Positions 9,182 through 18,205 of a stretch of DNA of 64,000 nt are shown here, piece by piece. The stretch is from NCBI RefSeq assembly GCF_030717845.1, contig NZ_JAUZVZ010000001.1:1-64000 (forward strand), written 5' to 3'. Made by a program: the position numbers and the translations under genes. The stretch is from Alkalimonas collagenimarina (GTDB lineage: Bacteria > Pseudomonadota > Gammaproteobacteria > Enterobacterales > Alteromonadaceae). Below the pieces are notes generated by a model. It searched no databases. It was not told the DNA's origin and worked only from the letters and a program-made list of their open reading frames with translations. Within the stretch, counting starts at the first letter, position 1. Each line of letters starts with the position of its first letter.

Positions 9182-9757
9182 ATGACATTGAAGTTTATTG
9201 GCCGTGGGGTATTGCTGGCTTGCCTTGTGCTATCGGTTATGGCTTGGTCAGCGACCGATGATCCTCGTGAAAGGCCGATCGTGCATGCGGAGCCTCCTGT
9301 TGTAGTGGATTCAGATGGTGATGGCATTCCAGATGAATGTGATCGTTGTCCGAATACGCCAGAAGGTGATCGGGTTGATTCTTTTGGGTGCAGTATTTTT
9401 GAAGAGGATCAGGTGGTACTGGAGATCGATATTCTGTTCGACTTTGACCAACATAATGTCAAGCCAATGTATTATGATCAAGTTGAACAGTTGGCCGATT
9501 ACCTCAAACGCTTTGTCAATACGCGGGTGCTGATTGCCGGACACACTGATGATCGGGGATCTTACGAGTACAATCAAGGCTTGTCGGAGCGGCGAGCCAA
9601 AGCAGTCGCTGACTTACTGGTCAATCGCTTTGCAATTGAATCAGGCCGAATTAGTACGCAAGGCTATGGCAAAACACAACCTCGGGCTTCTGGCGTCACT
9701 GATGCAGACAGAGCACAGAACCGTCGGATTGAAGCAATTGTTGAGCCGGCTGATTAA
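9182..9757 (+). CDS. OmpA-family peptidoglycan-binding envelope protein with thrombospondin-3-like motif
   Basis: 191 aa. A cleavable signal peptide (about residues 1-24) is followed by a calcium-binding-like DSDGDGIPDECDRCPNTPEG segment and an OmpA_C domain with intact AGHTDDRG and LSERRAKAV motifs that bind diaminopimelate. AAAGGAGA precedes the ATG. It is the last gene of the adhesin operon, 15 bases after lapD, and likely anchors the secretion or adhesin complex to the cell wall. Its intact binding motifs contrast with the degenerate relative at 5933. Confidence 0.85.
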   Translation: MTLKFIGRGVLLACLVLSVMAWSATDDPRERPIVHAEPPVVVDSDGDGIPDECDRCPNTPEGDRVDSFGCSIFEEDQVVLEIDILFDFDQHNVKPMYYDQVEQLADYLKRFVNTRVLIAGHTDDRGSYEYNQGLSERRAKAVADLLVNRFAIESGRISTQGYGKTQPRASGVTDADRAQNRRIEAIVEPAD

Positions 9758-9771
9758 TTATCCGTTATAAT
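9741..9771 (+). promoter_or_regulatory. Putative sigma-70 promoter of the DEAD-box helicase gene
   Basis: A perfect -10 box TATAAT (9766-9771) lies 27 bases before the helicase ATG. A possible -35 TTGAGC (9741-9746) is 19 bases upstream, longer than ideal. It sits over the 3' end of the OmpA gene. Confidence 0.45.
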
Positions 9772-9798
9772 GGCGTCATCTATTCATTGGAGTAACGA

Positions 9799-11130
9799 AT
9801 GACGCCTTTTGCTGAACTATCTTTAGACCCTAGATTATTACGCTCTATGCAACATCTGGGGTTTTCTCGCCCAACAGAAATCCAGCAGGAAGCTATTCCA
9901 GCCGTCCTTAGTGGTAAAGATTTACTGGTTTCCTCACGGACTGGCTCGGGTAAGACACTGGCTTATTTGTTACCGATGATGCAGCGGTTACTGAAAAGCA
10001 AGCCGCTCTCGCAAAAAGATGCTCGCGCGCTCATTCTGGCGCCAACCCGGGAACTCGCCACGCAGGTGTATGGTCAGCTTCGTTTATTGGTAGCGAATAC
10101 ACGAATTAATGCTGCTTTGATCATAGGCGGAGAAAACTTCAATGATCAGGAAAAATTACTAAAACGCCAACCTGAAATCATTGTTGCAACACCAGGCCGC
10201 TTTACAGATCACCTGAGTCATCGCTCCGTCTTTATTGAAGGCTTGGAGCTGTTGATCCTTGATGAAGCCGACCGGATGTTGGATTTAGGTTTTGCCAGTC
10301 AGTTATTAACCATTCATAAAGCTGCGAACCATCGTTTACGCCAAACGTTATTGTTTTCCGCTACCTTGGATCAACTGGACATCAATGAACTTGCTTTGGC
10401 CTTACTGAACCGACCGCATCGCATCACCACTGATGATGCTCACAAGCAGCACGCTGATATACAACAGTATTTTTATCTTTGTGATCACTTAAGCCATAAA
10501 GAAGCGATTCTTGAGTATCATTTGAAGCAAGAGACTATTAAACAGGTCATTATTTTTACGGCAACCCGAGCAGATACTGACCGCTTGGCTGTGTGGTGTC
10601 AACAGTTGGGTTTTCAAGCCATTGGTTTAAGTGGCCAGTTATCGCAAGCCAAACGCAATGCTGTGATGCAGGATTTTGCCAGAGGCAATGTACAGATCCT
10701 CATTACTACCGATGTTGCGTCCAGAGGGCTCGATTTACTGCAAGTTTCGCATGTTTTTAATTTTGATTTACCTAAGTTTGCTGAAGAATATGTGCATCGG
10801 GTCGGTCGTACCGGACGAGCGGGTATGCAAGGGAAGGCGATTTCTTTAGTCGGACCAAAAGATTGGCCTAGCTTGCAATTATTGGAAGCATTTTTTCATA
10901 AGCCAATCCAATTTGATGTGATAGAGAGTTTACCAGCTCGCTTTACTGGCAAAGTAACGGCCAAAAAGCCCACCAAAGCCGTTGCAAAGAAAAAGACATC
11001 GACAGCAAAAGCCAAAGCCACAGTGAGCAAACGAAATAAACCTTCAGATTCTGTGATCGCAGATAAAAAGCAGAAAGGGTATACCGCTGGTGATGATGGT
11101 GATATCCCTGTACTGCGCAAAAAAAGTTAA
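9799..11130 (+). CDS. DEAD-box ATP-dependent RNA helicase, SrmB-like
   Basis: 443 aa. Motifs in order: GFSRPTEIQ (Q motif), SRTGSGKT (Walker A), PTRELA, TPGR, DEAD, SAT, then ARGNVQILITTDVASRGLD and HRVGRTGRAG in the second RecA domain. The linker YFYLCDHLSHKEAIL and the Lys-rich tail (about residues 390-440) recall E. coli SrmB, which acts in 50S ribosome assembly; RhlE-type function is the alternative. The neighbour downstream is a cold-shock gene, which fits a role in RNA unwinding at low temperature. Confidence 0.88.
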   Translation: MTPFAELSLDPRLLRSMQHLGFSRPTEIQQEAIPAVLSGKDLLVSSRTGSGKTLAYLLPMMQRLLKSKPLSQKDARALILAPTRELATQVYGQLRLLVANTRINAALIIGGENFNDQEKLLKRQPEIIVATPGRFTDHLSHRSVFIEGLELLILDEADRMLDLGFASQLLTIHKAANHRLRQTLLFSATLDQLDINELALALLNRPHRITTDDAHKQHADIQQYFYLCDHLSHKEAILEYHLKQETIKQVIIFTATRADTDRLAVWCQQLGFQAIGLSGQLSQAKRNAVMQDFARGNVQILITTDVASRGLDLLQVSHVFNFDLPKFAEEYVHRVGRTGRAGMQGKAISLVGPKDWPSLQLLEAFFHKPIQFDVIESLPARFTGKVTAKKPTKAVAKKKTSTAKAKATVSKRNKPSDSVIADKKQKGYTAGDDGDIPVLRKKS

Positions 11131-11431
11131 CAACTACACGGAAGATGTCGTAAAAAATTAATCATGCATTGCTGTCGTATTTCATTTTTTCAGTGCTACA
11201 CTAAATTTATGGGAGCGAGGGTCTCACTACCCATAGCAAGGCCAACAGCAAAGTGCTTAGGTTTTGTCTTTATGGTCATAAGCTGCCGGTTTGAGTGGTC
11301 TGGTAGTGCGGTTGATAGGTAGGTTGCTTCGGCTTTATGTCGTGTGGTTTGCGAATACACATCTGCTTGAATGACTGCTACGTTTAAGTCCGGCCAGTTC
11401 GCTGGCTACTAAAGTTAAGTAAGAGAGAGTT
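11131..11431 (+). promoter_or_regulatory. Gene-free leader region of the cold-shock gene
   Basis: Three hundred bases with no credible gene. A possible -10 TACACT near 11197-11202 would give a leader of about 220 bases, the length typical of cspA-type mRNAs that fold as thermosensors. A small hairpin GCCAG-TTCG-CTGGC (11393-11406) stands shortly before the purine-rich ribosome binding site. I found no clear cold-box sequence. Confidence 0.4.
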
Positions 11432-11644
11432 ATGTCAGATTTAATTACCGGTACAGTGAAATGGTTCAACGAAGATAAGGGTTTCGGCTTTATTGAGCGA
11501 GAAGGGGGCAAAGATGTATTTGTTCATTTCCGTGCTATTAATGGCTCCGGTCGACGCACCCTGATTGAAGGCCAACAGGTCACATTTGAAGTAGTTGATG
11601 GTCAAAAAGGACCACAGGCAGAGAATGTAACGGTCACTGCATAA
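11432..11644 (+). CDS. CspA-family cold-shock domain protein
   Basis: 70 aa, a single cold-shock domain with both nucleic-acid-binding motifs: RNP1 KGFGFIE and RNP2 DVFVHF. Such proteins melt RNA secondary structure in the cytoplasm. GAGAGAG lies before the ATG. It is a single-gene unit between its own long leader and a strong terminator. Confidence 0.95.
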   Translation: MSDLITGTVKWFNEDKGFGFIEREGGKDVFVHFRAINGSGRRTLIEGQQVTFEVVDGQKGPQAENVTVTA

Positions 11645-11664
11645 TACCGGTGGATCCAGCTTAT

Positions 11665-11701
11665 AAAACCAGCGCAATTGCGCTGGTTTTTTTATTTTTT
11701 T
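11665..11701. terminator. Rho-independent terminator between csp and dinB
   Basis: A perfect 26-bp palindrome (11665-11690; arms AAAACCAGCGCAA and its complement) followed by a T-run to 11701. The A-rich left flank makes it usable from both sides, so it can end both the cold-shock gene and the convergent dinB. Confidence 0.92.
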
Positions 11702-11704
11702 GAT

Positions 11705-12757
11705 TCAAAGTTCGAGTGATAGCTGACGATGATCCTGATCCGCCAAACCGACCTGAATACCAATTAAGCGAACCGAGCGTCCTTGCCCTCGCTGCCACGC
11801 GGTGACCAGCAACTGTTGCAGCACAGCTAAGGATGGCTGCTGCGCTTGCTGTTCTACCGTCGTTTGTTGAAAATCATTAAACTTCAGTTTAATGCCCAGT
11901 TTCTGGATCGGTTGGTTGGTTTGTTGCCGCTCTAATCGCTGCCTCAATGTCTCAAGCAGCCCCGGCAATTGCGCCTGACACTGCTCCAGTTGCTGTATAT
12001 CTTCAGAATAGGTGTGTTCGACACCGACCGATTTCCGTTGTCGCTGGCTGGAAATAACACGATGATCGATGCCTTGGCAGCGTTCTAACAATAATTGACT
12101 GAAAGCTCCAAACTGTCGTACTAATTGAGCCAGTGGCAGTGCAAAGATATCAGGACAAACATAGACCCCAAGATCATGCAACCGCTTCGCTGTTTTAGGA
12201 CCAATACCAGGGATTTTTTCAATGGCAAGTTGCTTTATAAAGTCATTTACTTGCTCGGGCCGTATGACAAAAAGTCCATCTGGTTTTCGTTCATCGCTGG
12301 CAATTTTTGCCAAAAATTTATTGGGTGCCACTCCTGCCGATGCGGTTAAGCCAGTCTCGGCCAGAATGACAGCCCTGATTTCTTCCGCAATAAGGGTGGC
12401 ACTGCCCTGATGCAACGGGCTCTCACTGACATCCAGATAGGCCTCATCCAGTGACAGTGGTTCAATGTGGTCACTATAGCGGGCAAGGATCTGCATGATT
12501 TGCTGACTGGCCGCTTTGTACTTATGCATCGAGCCTGGGAGCAGCAGTAAATGGGGGCAGAGTTTTAACGCCTGAGCGGTTGGCATGGCGGAGCGAACTC
12601 CAAACACTCGTGCTGGATAATTGCATGCACCTATGACGCCTCGCGCGACTTTACTGCCGCCAATAGCGATGGGAATATCACATAGGGTTGGGTTATCACG
12701 CATTTCGACGGCGGCAAAAAAACAATCCATATCGATATGAATAATTTTCCGTTGCAT
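11705..12757 (-). CDS. dinB: DNA polymerase IV (Y family)
   Basis: Error-prone translesion polymerase. The start at 12757 gives MQRKIIHIDMDCFFAAVEM, matching E. coli DinB (350 aa against 351); ATG 12763 is an alternative two codons upstream. Catalytic acidic residues are seen in DMDCFF and SLDEAYLD; a helix-hairpin-helix stretch IPGIGPKTAKRL and the little-finger domain follow. A LexA box lies 19 bases upstream of the start, so SOS control is expected. Confidence 0.95.
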   Translation of the reverse strand: MQRKIIHIDMDCFFAAVEMRDNPTLCDIPIAIGGSKVARGVIGACNYPARVFGVRSAMPTAQALKLCPHLLLLPGSMHKYKAASQQIMQILARYSDHIEPLSLDEAYLDVSESPLHQGSATLIAEEIRAVILAETGLTASAGVAPNKFLAKIASDERKPDGLFVIRPEQVNDFIKQLAIEKIPGIGPKTAKRLHDLGVYVCPDIFALPLAQLVRQFGAFSQLLLERCQGIDHRVISSQRQRKSVGVEHTYSEDIQQLEQCQAQLPGLLETLRQRLERQQTNQPIQKLGIKLKFNDFQQTTVEQQAQQPSLAVLQQLLVTAWQRGQGRSVRLIGIQVGLADQDHRQLSLEL

Positions 12758-12775
12758 AAGCATTCGCCATAATAA

Positions 12776-12791
12776 CTGTATGTATAAACAG
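12776..12791 (-). promoter_or_regulatory. LexA (SOS) box of dinB
   Basis: CTGT-N8-ACAG with an A/T-rich centre (ATGTATAA), a full match to the gammaproteobacterial LexA consensus core, located 19 bases upstream of the dinB start codon. The flanking bases (TAA on the left, TA on the right) also fit. Confidence 0.9.
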
Positions 12792-13021
12792 TATTGTAGC
12801 TGTTTTTTTCGCCGTCGCAAAGTAACACAGAGTGTATTTGATGTATGAACTGTCAGTATTCATGCACAATTTCACCGGACCTGTCTGATTATGGAAGTTT
12901 AGATGTCTAAATTCTAAGTGCATCAACCTGAATTTGCAGGTAGAATATGTCGCATTTCAGGTATAAACCTATTAAACCGAGCGTATTGAACTGATGATGG
13001 TTGAGCGCCGCAGGAGAACGT

Positions 13022-14275
13022 ATGTTGAAGCGTGACATGAAGATTGCCGATTATGATGCTGCCTTGTGGCAGGCTATTGCTGATGAAACTCAGCGTCAGG
13101 AAGATCATATTGAACTGATCGCCTCTGAAAACTATGCCAGCCCACGGGTACTGGAAGCGCAAGGCACCCAGTTAACCAATAAGTATGCGGAAGGCTATCC
13201 TCATAAACGCTATTATGGCGGCTGTGAGCACGTAGATATTGTTGAAGATTTGGCCATTGCACGTGCCAAAGAGTTGTTCGGTGCTGATTATGCCAATGTG
13301 CAACCTCATTCTGGCTCTCAAGCAAATTCGGCTGTGTTTTTGGCACTGCTGAATGCAGGCGACACGATTTTAGGCATGAGCTTGGCACATGGTGGTCATT
13401 TGACACACGGTGCTACCGTGAGCTCATCGGGCAAGCTTTACCATTCTGTACAGTATGGCCTGCACCCTGAAACGGGCGTCATTGATTACGATCAGGCTGA
13501 GCAATTGGCGCTCGAGCACAAACCAAAGTTAATCATTGCTGGCTTTTCTGCGTACTCCGGTATTGTTGACTGGCAGCGTTTCCGTGCTATTGCCGATAAA
13601 GTGGGTGCTTATTTGCTGGTTGATATGGCGCACGTAGCTGGTTTGGTTGCTGCCGGGCTGTATCCAAATCCAGTACCTTTTGCCGATGTGGTGACCACTA
13701 CGACGCACAAAACGTTGGCTGGACCTCGTGGTGGTTTGATTTTAGCTCGTAGCAATGAGGCAATTGAGAAGAAGCTAAACTCTGCGGTATTCCCAGGTAG
13801 CCAAGGCGGGCCATTAATGCATGTAATTGCAGCAAAAGCCGTCGCCTTTAAAGAAGCATTGGAGCCAGAGTTTAAAGTGTATCAGCAGCAGGTGATTGTG
13901 AATGCCAAAGCCATGTGCGATCAGATGATCAAACGAGGCTATGATATTGTTTCAGGCGGTACGGAAAACCATTTGTTCCTGGTAGACTTGATCAACAAAG
14001 ACATCACGGGTAAGGATGCCGATGCGGCTTTAGGGCGTGCTCACATTACGGTGAATAAGAACTCAGTTCCTAATGATCCACGCTCACCATTTGTAACCAG
14101 TGGTCTGCGCATTGGTACACCAGCGATTACTCGTCGTGGCTTTAAAGACGCTGAAGCACGGCTGGTTGCTGATTTTATCTGTGACATTTTAGATAATCTG
14201 GGCGATGAGTCCGTGATCGATCGGGTACGCGCTCAGGTTTCAGAGTTGTGCGGTCGTTTACCTGTCTATGCCTAA
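13022..14275 (+). CDS. glyA: Serine hydroxymethyltransferase
   Basis: PLP enzyme that turns serine and tetrahydrofolate into glycine and methylene-tetrahydrofolate. 417 aa from ATG 13022 ([12 protein letters not shown] as in E. coli), with AGGAGA 5 bases upstream; a longer frame from 13001 lacks support. Seen: [17 protein letters not shown], and the PLP lysine in [14 protein letters not shown]. It stands alone between a 264-base upstream region and a terminator. Confidence 0.97.
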   Translation: MLKRDMKIADYDAALWQAIADETQRQEDHIELIASENYASPRVLEAQGTQLTNKYAEGYPHKRYYGGCEHVDIVEDLAIARAKELFGADYANVQPHSGSQANSAVFLALLNAGDTILGMSLAHGGHLTHGATVSSSGKLYHSVQYGLHPETGVIDYDQAEQLALEHKPKLIIAGFSAYSGIVDWQRFRAIADKVGAYLLVDMAHVAGLVAAGLYPNPVPFADVVTTTTHKTLAGPRGGLILARSNEAIEKKLNSAVFPGSQGGPLMHVIAAKAVAFKEALEPEFKVYQQQVIVNAKAMCDQMIKRGYDIVSGGTENHLFLVDLINKDITGKDADAALGRAHITVNKNSVPNDPRSPFVTSGLRIGTPAITRRGFKDAEARLVADFICDILDNLGDESVIDRVRAQVSELCGRLPVYA

Positions 14276-14297
14276 AGCTTGATTTTCATGCTAAAAT

Positions 14298-14319
14298 GGC
14301 CGCTATTGCGGCCTTTTTT
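14298..14319 (+). terminator. Rho-independent terminator of glyA
   Basis: GGCCGC, loop TATT, GCGGCC, then six T. It lies 22 bases after the glyA stop codon and separates glyA from the nrdR-rib operon. Confidence 0.9.
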
Positions 14320-14351
14320 GCCTGTAACAGGCAGCCAGAGGACTATCAACT

Positions 14352-14807
14352 ATGTTTTGTCCATTCTGCGGTAAAGATGAAACCAAAGTCATTGATTCAC
14401 GTTTGGTCGCCGATGGCCATCAGGTGAGGCGTCGACGAGAATGCGGAGCTTGTCATGAGCGTTTTACCACCTTTGAGTCGGCCGAATTGGTGATGCCTCG
14501 TATTGTGAAGCGAGATGGCTCTCGTGAACCTTTTAATGAAGATAAGTTACGCAGTGGTTTACTGCGGTCGTTGGAAAAGCGACCTGTAGCCACTGAAAAA
14601 ATTGAACAGTCGATCAATAAAGTGAAGTCACAACTGCGTGCCACTGGTGAGCGTGAAGTCAGTAGTCAGTTACTCGGTAATCTGATCATGGATGAGCTGA
14701 TGCAGTTGGATAAAGTGGCCTATGTCCGTTTTGCTTCAGTCTACCGTTCTTTTAAGGATATTCGTGAGTTTGGCGAAGCCATTGCACGATTAGGGGACAA
14801 GGAGTGA
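14352..14807 (+). CDS. nrdR: Transcriptional repressor of ribonucleotide reductase genes
   Basis: 151 aa, the usual length. An N-terminal zinc ribbon with CPFC and CGAC (residues 3-6 and 31-34) is followed by an ATP-cone domain beginning [14 protein letters not shown]. NrdR binds (d)ATP and represses nrd operons. Its stop overlaps the GTG of ribD by four bases (GTGA), the common nrdR-ribD coupling. Confidence 0.97.
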   Translation: MFCPFCGKDETKVIDSRLVADGHQVRRRRECGACHERFTTFESAELVMPRIVKRDGSREPFNEDKLRSGLLRSLEKRPVATEKIEQSINKVKSQLRATGEREVSSQLLGNLIMDELMQLDKVAYVRFASVYRSFKDIREFGEAIARLGDKE

Positions 14808-15931
14808 ACTGGTCGCCACTGGATGCACAGTTTATGGCGCAAGCTATACAACTTGCAGCGAAAGGCCGGTATACCACCACGCCAAATCCGAATGTGGGCT
14901 GTGTCATCGTGAAGCAGGATAAGGTCGTTGGTCAGGGCTACCATCATCAGGCGGGGGGGCCGCATGCGGAAGTGATGGCCTTGCGTCAGGCTGGTGAGCA
15001 GAGCCGTGGTGCTACTTGTTATGTTACTTTGGAGCCATGCAGTCACTTTGGGCGTACTCCTCCTTGTGCTCAGGCGCTAATTGATGCTGGCGTGACCAAA
15101 GTCGTCATGGCGATGCAAGACCCAAACCCCGCAGTGGCAGGTTCTGGAGCACAGATGCTTCAAGCAGCCGGAATTGAGGTGGTCTCGGGGTTGATGGCCG
15201 ATGCAGCCAGAGCATTGAACCCCGGGTTCTTAAGTCGCATGGAACGGGGTAGGCCTTTAGTTCGCTTGAAATTAGCGGCCAGTTTAGATGGTAAAACCGC
15301 ATTGGCCAATGGCAAGAGTCAGTGGATCACCTCGGTTGAAGCCAGAGCAGATGTACAGCATTTTAGGGCCTTGAGCTGTGCTGTGTTATCAACTGCCGAG
15401 ACGGTATTGCAGGATCAGGCGCGATTAACCCTGCGTGCTGAACAAGCCAACCACCCTATTAGCCCTATGCAAGATGGCGAGTGGCGTCAACCGGTGCGAG
15501 TGATATTGGATGCGCGACAACGTCTGACTGGCGATGAACCCTTGTTTCAACAAGCCGGTGATGTTCTGCTGGTGTATCCCGCGGGGAGCGCAGCAACTGC
15601 ACCTGACCATGCCAAAACTTGCTACGCTGAGCTGGACTCAGATGGTTATTTCGACCTTATGGCGGTCTTTGCTGCTTTGAAGGATTGTGCATTCAATAGT
15701 TTGTGGGTCGAAGCTGGTGCTCGTTTGGCTGGCTCTTTGTTGCAGGCTGGTCTGGTGGATGAGCTGGTGTTGTATCAGGCTGCCACATTATTAGGGCATC
15801 ATAGCCGTAGTCTGGTCGATGTCCCCGAGCTGACTGACTTGTCTCAAGCGATTGAACTGAGTTGGCAGGATATTCGCCATGTTGGGCCTGATCTGCGCCT
15901 GATTGCCCGTGTGCACACGCAAGAGAAATAA
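14804..15931 (+). CDS. ribD: Riboflavin biosynthesis deaminase/reductase
   Basis: Bifunctional enzyme for steps two and three of the riboflavin pathway. 375 aa with GTG start overlapping nrdR. The N-terminal deaminase has the zinc motifs HAEVMAL and [11 protein letters not shown]; the C-terminal reductase starts near residue 150 ([16 protein letters not shown]). The usual next gene, ribE, is not present after it. Confidence 0.96.
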   Translation: MNWSPLDAQFMAQAIQLAAKGRYTTTPNPNVGCVIVKQDKVVGQGYHHQAGGPHAEVMALRQAGEQSRGATCYVTLEPCSHFGRTPPCAQALIDAGVTKVVMAMQDPNPAVAGSGAQMLQAAGIEVVSGLMADAARALNPGFLSRMERGRPLVRLKLAASLDGKTALANGKSQWITSVEARADVQHFRALSCAVLSTAETVLQDQARLTLRAEQANHPISPMQDGEWRQPVRVILDARQRLTGDEPLFQQAGDVLLVYPAGSAATAPDHAKTCYAELDSDGYFDLMAVFAALKDCAFNSLWVEAGARLAGSLLQAGLVDELVLYQAATLLGHHSRSLVDVPELTDLSQAIELSWQDIRHVGPDLRLIARVHTQEK

Positions 15932-15936
15932 CAAGG

Positions 15937-16020
15937 TTGACGGGCATTGTGCGCTATCTGAATTGTTTACCACAGGCTGATCACGATCAGCTGTCAGGAG
16001 TCATTGCCTCATTGCTGTAA
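15937..16020 (+). pseudogene. Possible remnant of riboflavin synthase gene ribE
   Basis: Between ribD and the ribB/A-like gene, where ribE normally sits, a 27-codon frame (15937-16020) opens with LTGIV. Complete RibE proteins begin MFTGIV; AGG TTG here (15934-15939) would differ by one base per codon from ATG TTT-type codons. The rest ([13 protein letters not shown], ending ASLL) could be a collapsed C-terminus or chance. Five matching residues are weak proof. Confidence 0.25.
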
Positions 16021-16048
16021 AGTTGAGGCTTTATCTAAGAAGGTTTAT

Positions 16049-17158
16049 ATGCAATTAAATAGTACAGCGGAAATCATCGAAGACATTCGTCAGGGACGTA
16101 TGGTGATATTGATGGATGATGAAGATCGCGAAAATGAAGGTGATCTGGTGATGGCCGCTGAATATGTGACGCCTGAAGCCATCAATTTTATGGCGACGCA
16201 TGGCCGGGGGTTGATTTGTTTAACTTTAACCGAGCAACGATGTGCACAGTTGAACTTGCCGTTGATGGTGGATAGCAATAAATCGCAGTTTTCCACCGCT
16301 TTTACCGTCTCGATTGAGGCGGCGGAAGGGGTCACCACCGGGATCTCTGCGGCTGATCGTGCCCGTACTGTGAAAGCCGCGGTCGCAAGAGACGCTCGCG
16401 CCAGTGATATTGTGCAGCCGGGACATATTTTCCCATTAAAGGCACAGAATGGTGGCGTGCTGATCCGAGCCGGTCATACCGAAGCCGGTTGTGATCTAAC
16501 CCGGATGGCGGGGCTAGAGCCAGCGGCCGTAATCGTAGAAATATTAAATGAAGATGGCACCATGGCGCGCCGGCCTGATCTGGAAAAGTTTGCCGCCAAG
16601 CACAACATTAAGATTGGAACCATCGCGGATTTGATCGAGTACCGAAATTTAAATGAGACCACCATTGAGCAAGTGGCTCGTTGCCAATTGACCACCGATG
16701 TGGGTGAGTTTGAGCTGGTGACCTTTCGCGACACTATCGATAATCAAATACACTTTGCCTTGGTCAAAGGAGAAATCTCAGCGGATAGCCCTTGTCTGGT
16801 GCGGGTGCATTTACACAATACCTTTAGTGATTTGCTGCTGGCTGATCGGGCCGCTAATCGCAGCTTTCCATTGCATCAGGCGATGAAACGCATAGCCGAT
16901 GAGGGCGGGGTGTTGGTCTTGCTAGGAAAGCATGAAACACCTGATGAGCTCATTCGTATGGTACAAGCCTTTGAATCTGAAGATAAGGGCGAGCAACCAA
17001 AAACCAAGCCTTGGCAGGGTACATCGCGCAATGTCGGGGTTGGTTCACAAATTTTGGCTAGTTTGGGAGTCGGGAAAATGCGTTTACTGAGCCAGCCGAA
17101 GAAGTACCATGCATTATCTGGTTTTGGTCTGGAAGTAGTGGACTACGTCAGCGAGTAA
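16049..17158 (+). CDS. ribB: 3,4-dihydroxy-2-butanone-4-phosphate synthase fused to a degenerate GTP cyclohydrolase II-like domain
   Basis: 369 aa from ATG 16049, which has AAGAAGG at the right distance; a TTG frame from 16004 is not supported. Residues about 5-205 are RibB, with [12 protein letters not shown], the HGRGLIC segment and [10 protein letters not shown]. The C-terminal part looks like RibA ([18 protein letters not shown], then [15 protein letters not shown]) but has no C-x10-C-x-C zinc cluster: its place is taken by [19 protein letters not shown] cyclohydrolase II activity is therefore unlikely and a separate ribA should exist. This RibB-X form is common in gammaproteobacteria, often named ribBA. 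Confidence 0.9.
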   Translation: MQLNSTAEIIEDIRQGRMVILMDDEDRENEGDLVMAAEYVTPEAINFMATHGRGLICLTLTEQRCAQLNLPLMVDSNKSQFSTAFTVSIEAAEGVTTGISAADRARTVKAAVARDARASDIVQPGHIFPLKAQNGGVLIRAGHTEAGCDLTRMAGLEPAAVIVEILNEDGTMARRPDLEKFAAKHNIKIGTIADLIEYRNLNETTIEQVARCQLTTDVGEFELVTFRDTIDNQIHFALVKGEISADSPCLVRVHLHNTFSDLLLADRAANRSFPLHQAMKRIADEGGVLVLLGKHETPDELIRMVQAFESEDKGEQPKTKPWQGTSRNVGVGSQILASLGVGKMRLLSQPKKYHALSGFGLEVVDYVSE

Positions 17159-17283
17159 GATGTCACGGTGATCGCTTGACGACAGCGTTGGGCTTGGTTG
17201 TGAATGCTTAAATACTTCGGCTTTGCCGCAGTTGTGGTATCATACGCGGCAATTTTAGTGGAATAGATCAATTGGAGCTGCAG

Positions 17284-17748
17284 ATGCAGGTAATTGAAGC
17301 AGGTTTGACTGCACCGAATAAAAAGTTTGCTTTGGTTGTAGCACGTTTTAACGGTTTTATTGTTGAAAGCCTTCTGCAAGGCGCTGTTGATACTCTGAAA
17401 CGAGTAGGACAGGTGAGTGATGACGATATCACGGTGATCCGCGTACCCGGTGCTTTTGAGATGCCGTTAGCCGTTCAGCGTGTTGCTGCCAGTAAGAAAT
17501 ACGATGCAGTAATTGCTTTAGGGGCTGTCATCCGCGGCGGTACCCCGCATTTTGAATATGTCTCTTCTGAATGCACCTCAGGGATTGGAAAGGTTGCGAT
17601 GGAGCATGATTTACCTGTGGCGTTTGGTGTATTGACGGTCGATTCGATTGAACAAGCCATTGAGCGTGCAGGCACAAAAGCGGGCAATAAGGGTGCTGAA
17701 GCAGCGATGTCTGCTTTAGAAATGGTTAACGTGTTGGATTTGCTGTGA
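17284..17748 (+). CDS. ribH: 6,7-dimethyl-8-ribityllumazine synthase
   Basis: 154 aa from ATG 17284 (MQVIEAG, with GGAG 6 bases upstream). It joins the RibB product to the RibD product to give lumazine. Seen: [37 protein letters not shown], and [13 protein letters not shown] near the C-terminus. nusB follows after 10 bases. Confidence 0.96.
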   Translation: MQVIEAGLTAPNKKFALVVARFNGFIVESLLQGAVDTLKRVGQVSDDDITVIRVPGAFEMPLAVQRVAASKKYDAVIALGAVIRGGTPHFEYVSSECTSGIGKVAMEHDLPVAFGVLTVDSIEQAIERAGTKAGNKGAEAAMSALEMVNVLDLL

Positions 17749-17758
17749 GGAATGCAGA

Positions 17759-18172
17759 ATGAAACCGAATGCTCGTCGCAAGTCGCGCGCTTTAGCGGTT
17801 CAAGGTATCTATAGCTGGCAGATCAGTCACAACAAAATTCAGGATGTTGAGCAACAATTGCTGTTGGAAAATAACGTCAGGCAAATTGATGTTGCGTATT
17901 TCCAAGACTTACTGCGAGGTGTTGCCAGCTACCACCAAACATTGGATGACATCCTCACTCCTTTTCTTGATCGCCCTTTTAATGAAATCGATCAGGTCGA
18001 AAAAGCGATTTTGCGTGTCTCTGGTTATGAATTGAAGTATCGGCTGGATGTACCTTATAAAGTGGTGATTAACGAAGCCATTGAGTTAGCCAAATCTTTT
18101 GCTGCTGACGACAGCCACAAATTTGTCAACGGCATCCTCGATAAAGCGGTCCGCGTACTGCGACCAAATTAA
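17759..18172 (+). CDS. nusB: Transcription antitermination factor NusB
   Basis: 137 aa, full length. NusB binds boxA RNA with S10 in rRNA antitermination. Seen: [17 protein letters not shown] at the N-terminus and the C-terminal [16 protein letters not shown]. It is the last gene before a terminator that falls in the nusB-thiL gap. Confidence 0.96.
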   Translation: MKPNARRKSRALAVQGIYSWQISHNKIQDVEQQLLLENNVRQIDVAYFQDLLRGVASYHQTLDDILTPFLDRPFNEIDQVEKAILRVSGYELKYRLDVPYKVVINEAIELAKSFAADDSHKFVNGILDKAVRVLRPN

Positions 18173-18177
18173 AGGAG

Positions 18178-18200
18178 AGCCGACATCAGTCGGCTTTTTT
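18178..18200 (+). terminator. Terminator between nusB and thiL
   Basis: AGCCGAC, loop ATCA, GTCGGCT, then T-run to 18200. It starts 5 bases after the nusB stop and ends 5 bases before the thiL ATG, so it takes up the whole gap. AAAGGAG lies at 18171-18177, on the far side of the hairpin. Confidence 0.85.
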
Positions 18201-18205
18201 CTTCT

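Noticed and set aside
12696-12926. Minus-strand frame upstream of and overlapping dinB in another phase
   Set aside because: It runs across the LexA box and dinB start and has no recognisable features.
12821-13021. PurR or MetR site upstream of glyA
   Set aside because: Imperfect repeats such as CCTGAATTTGCAGG are present but do not match either consensus well enough to claim.
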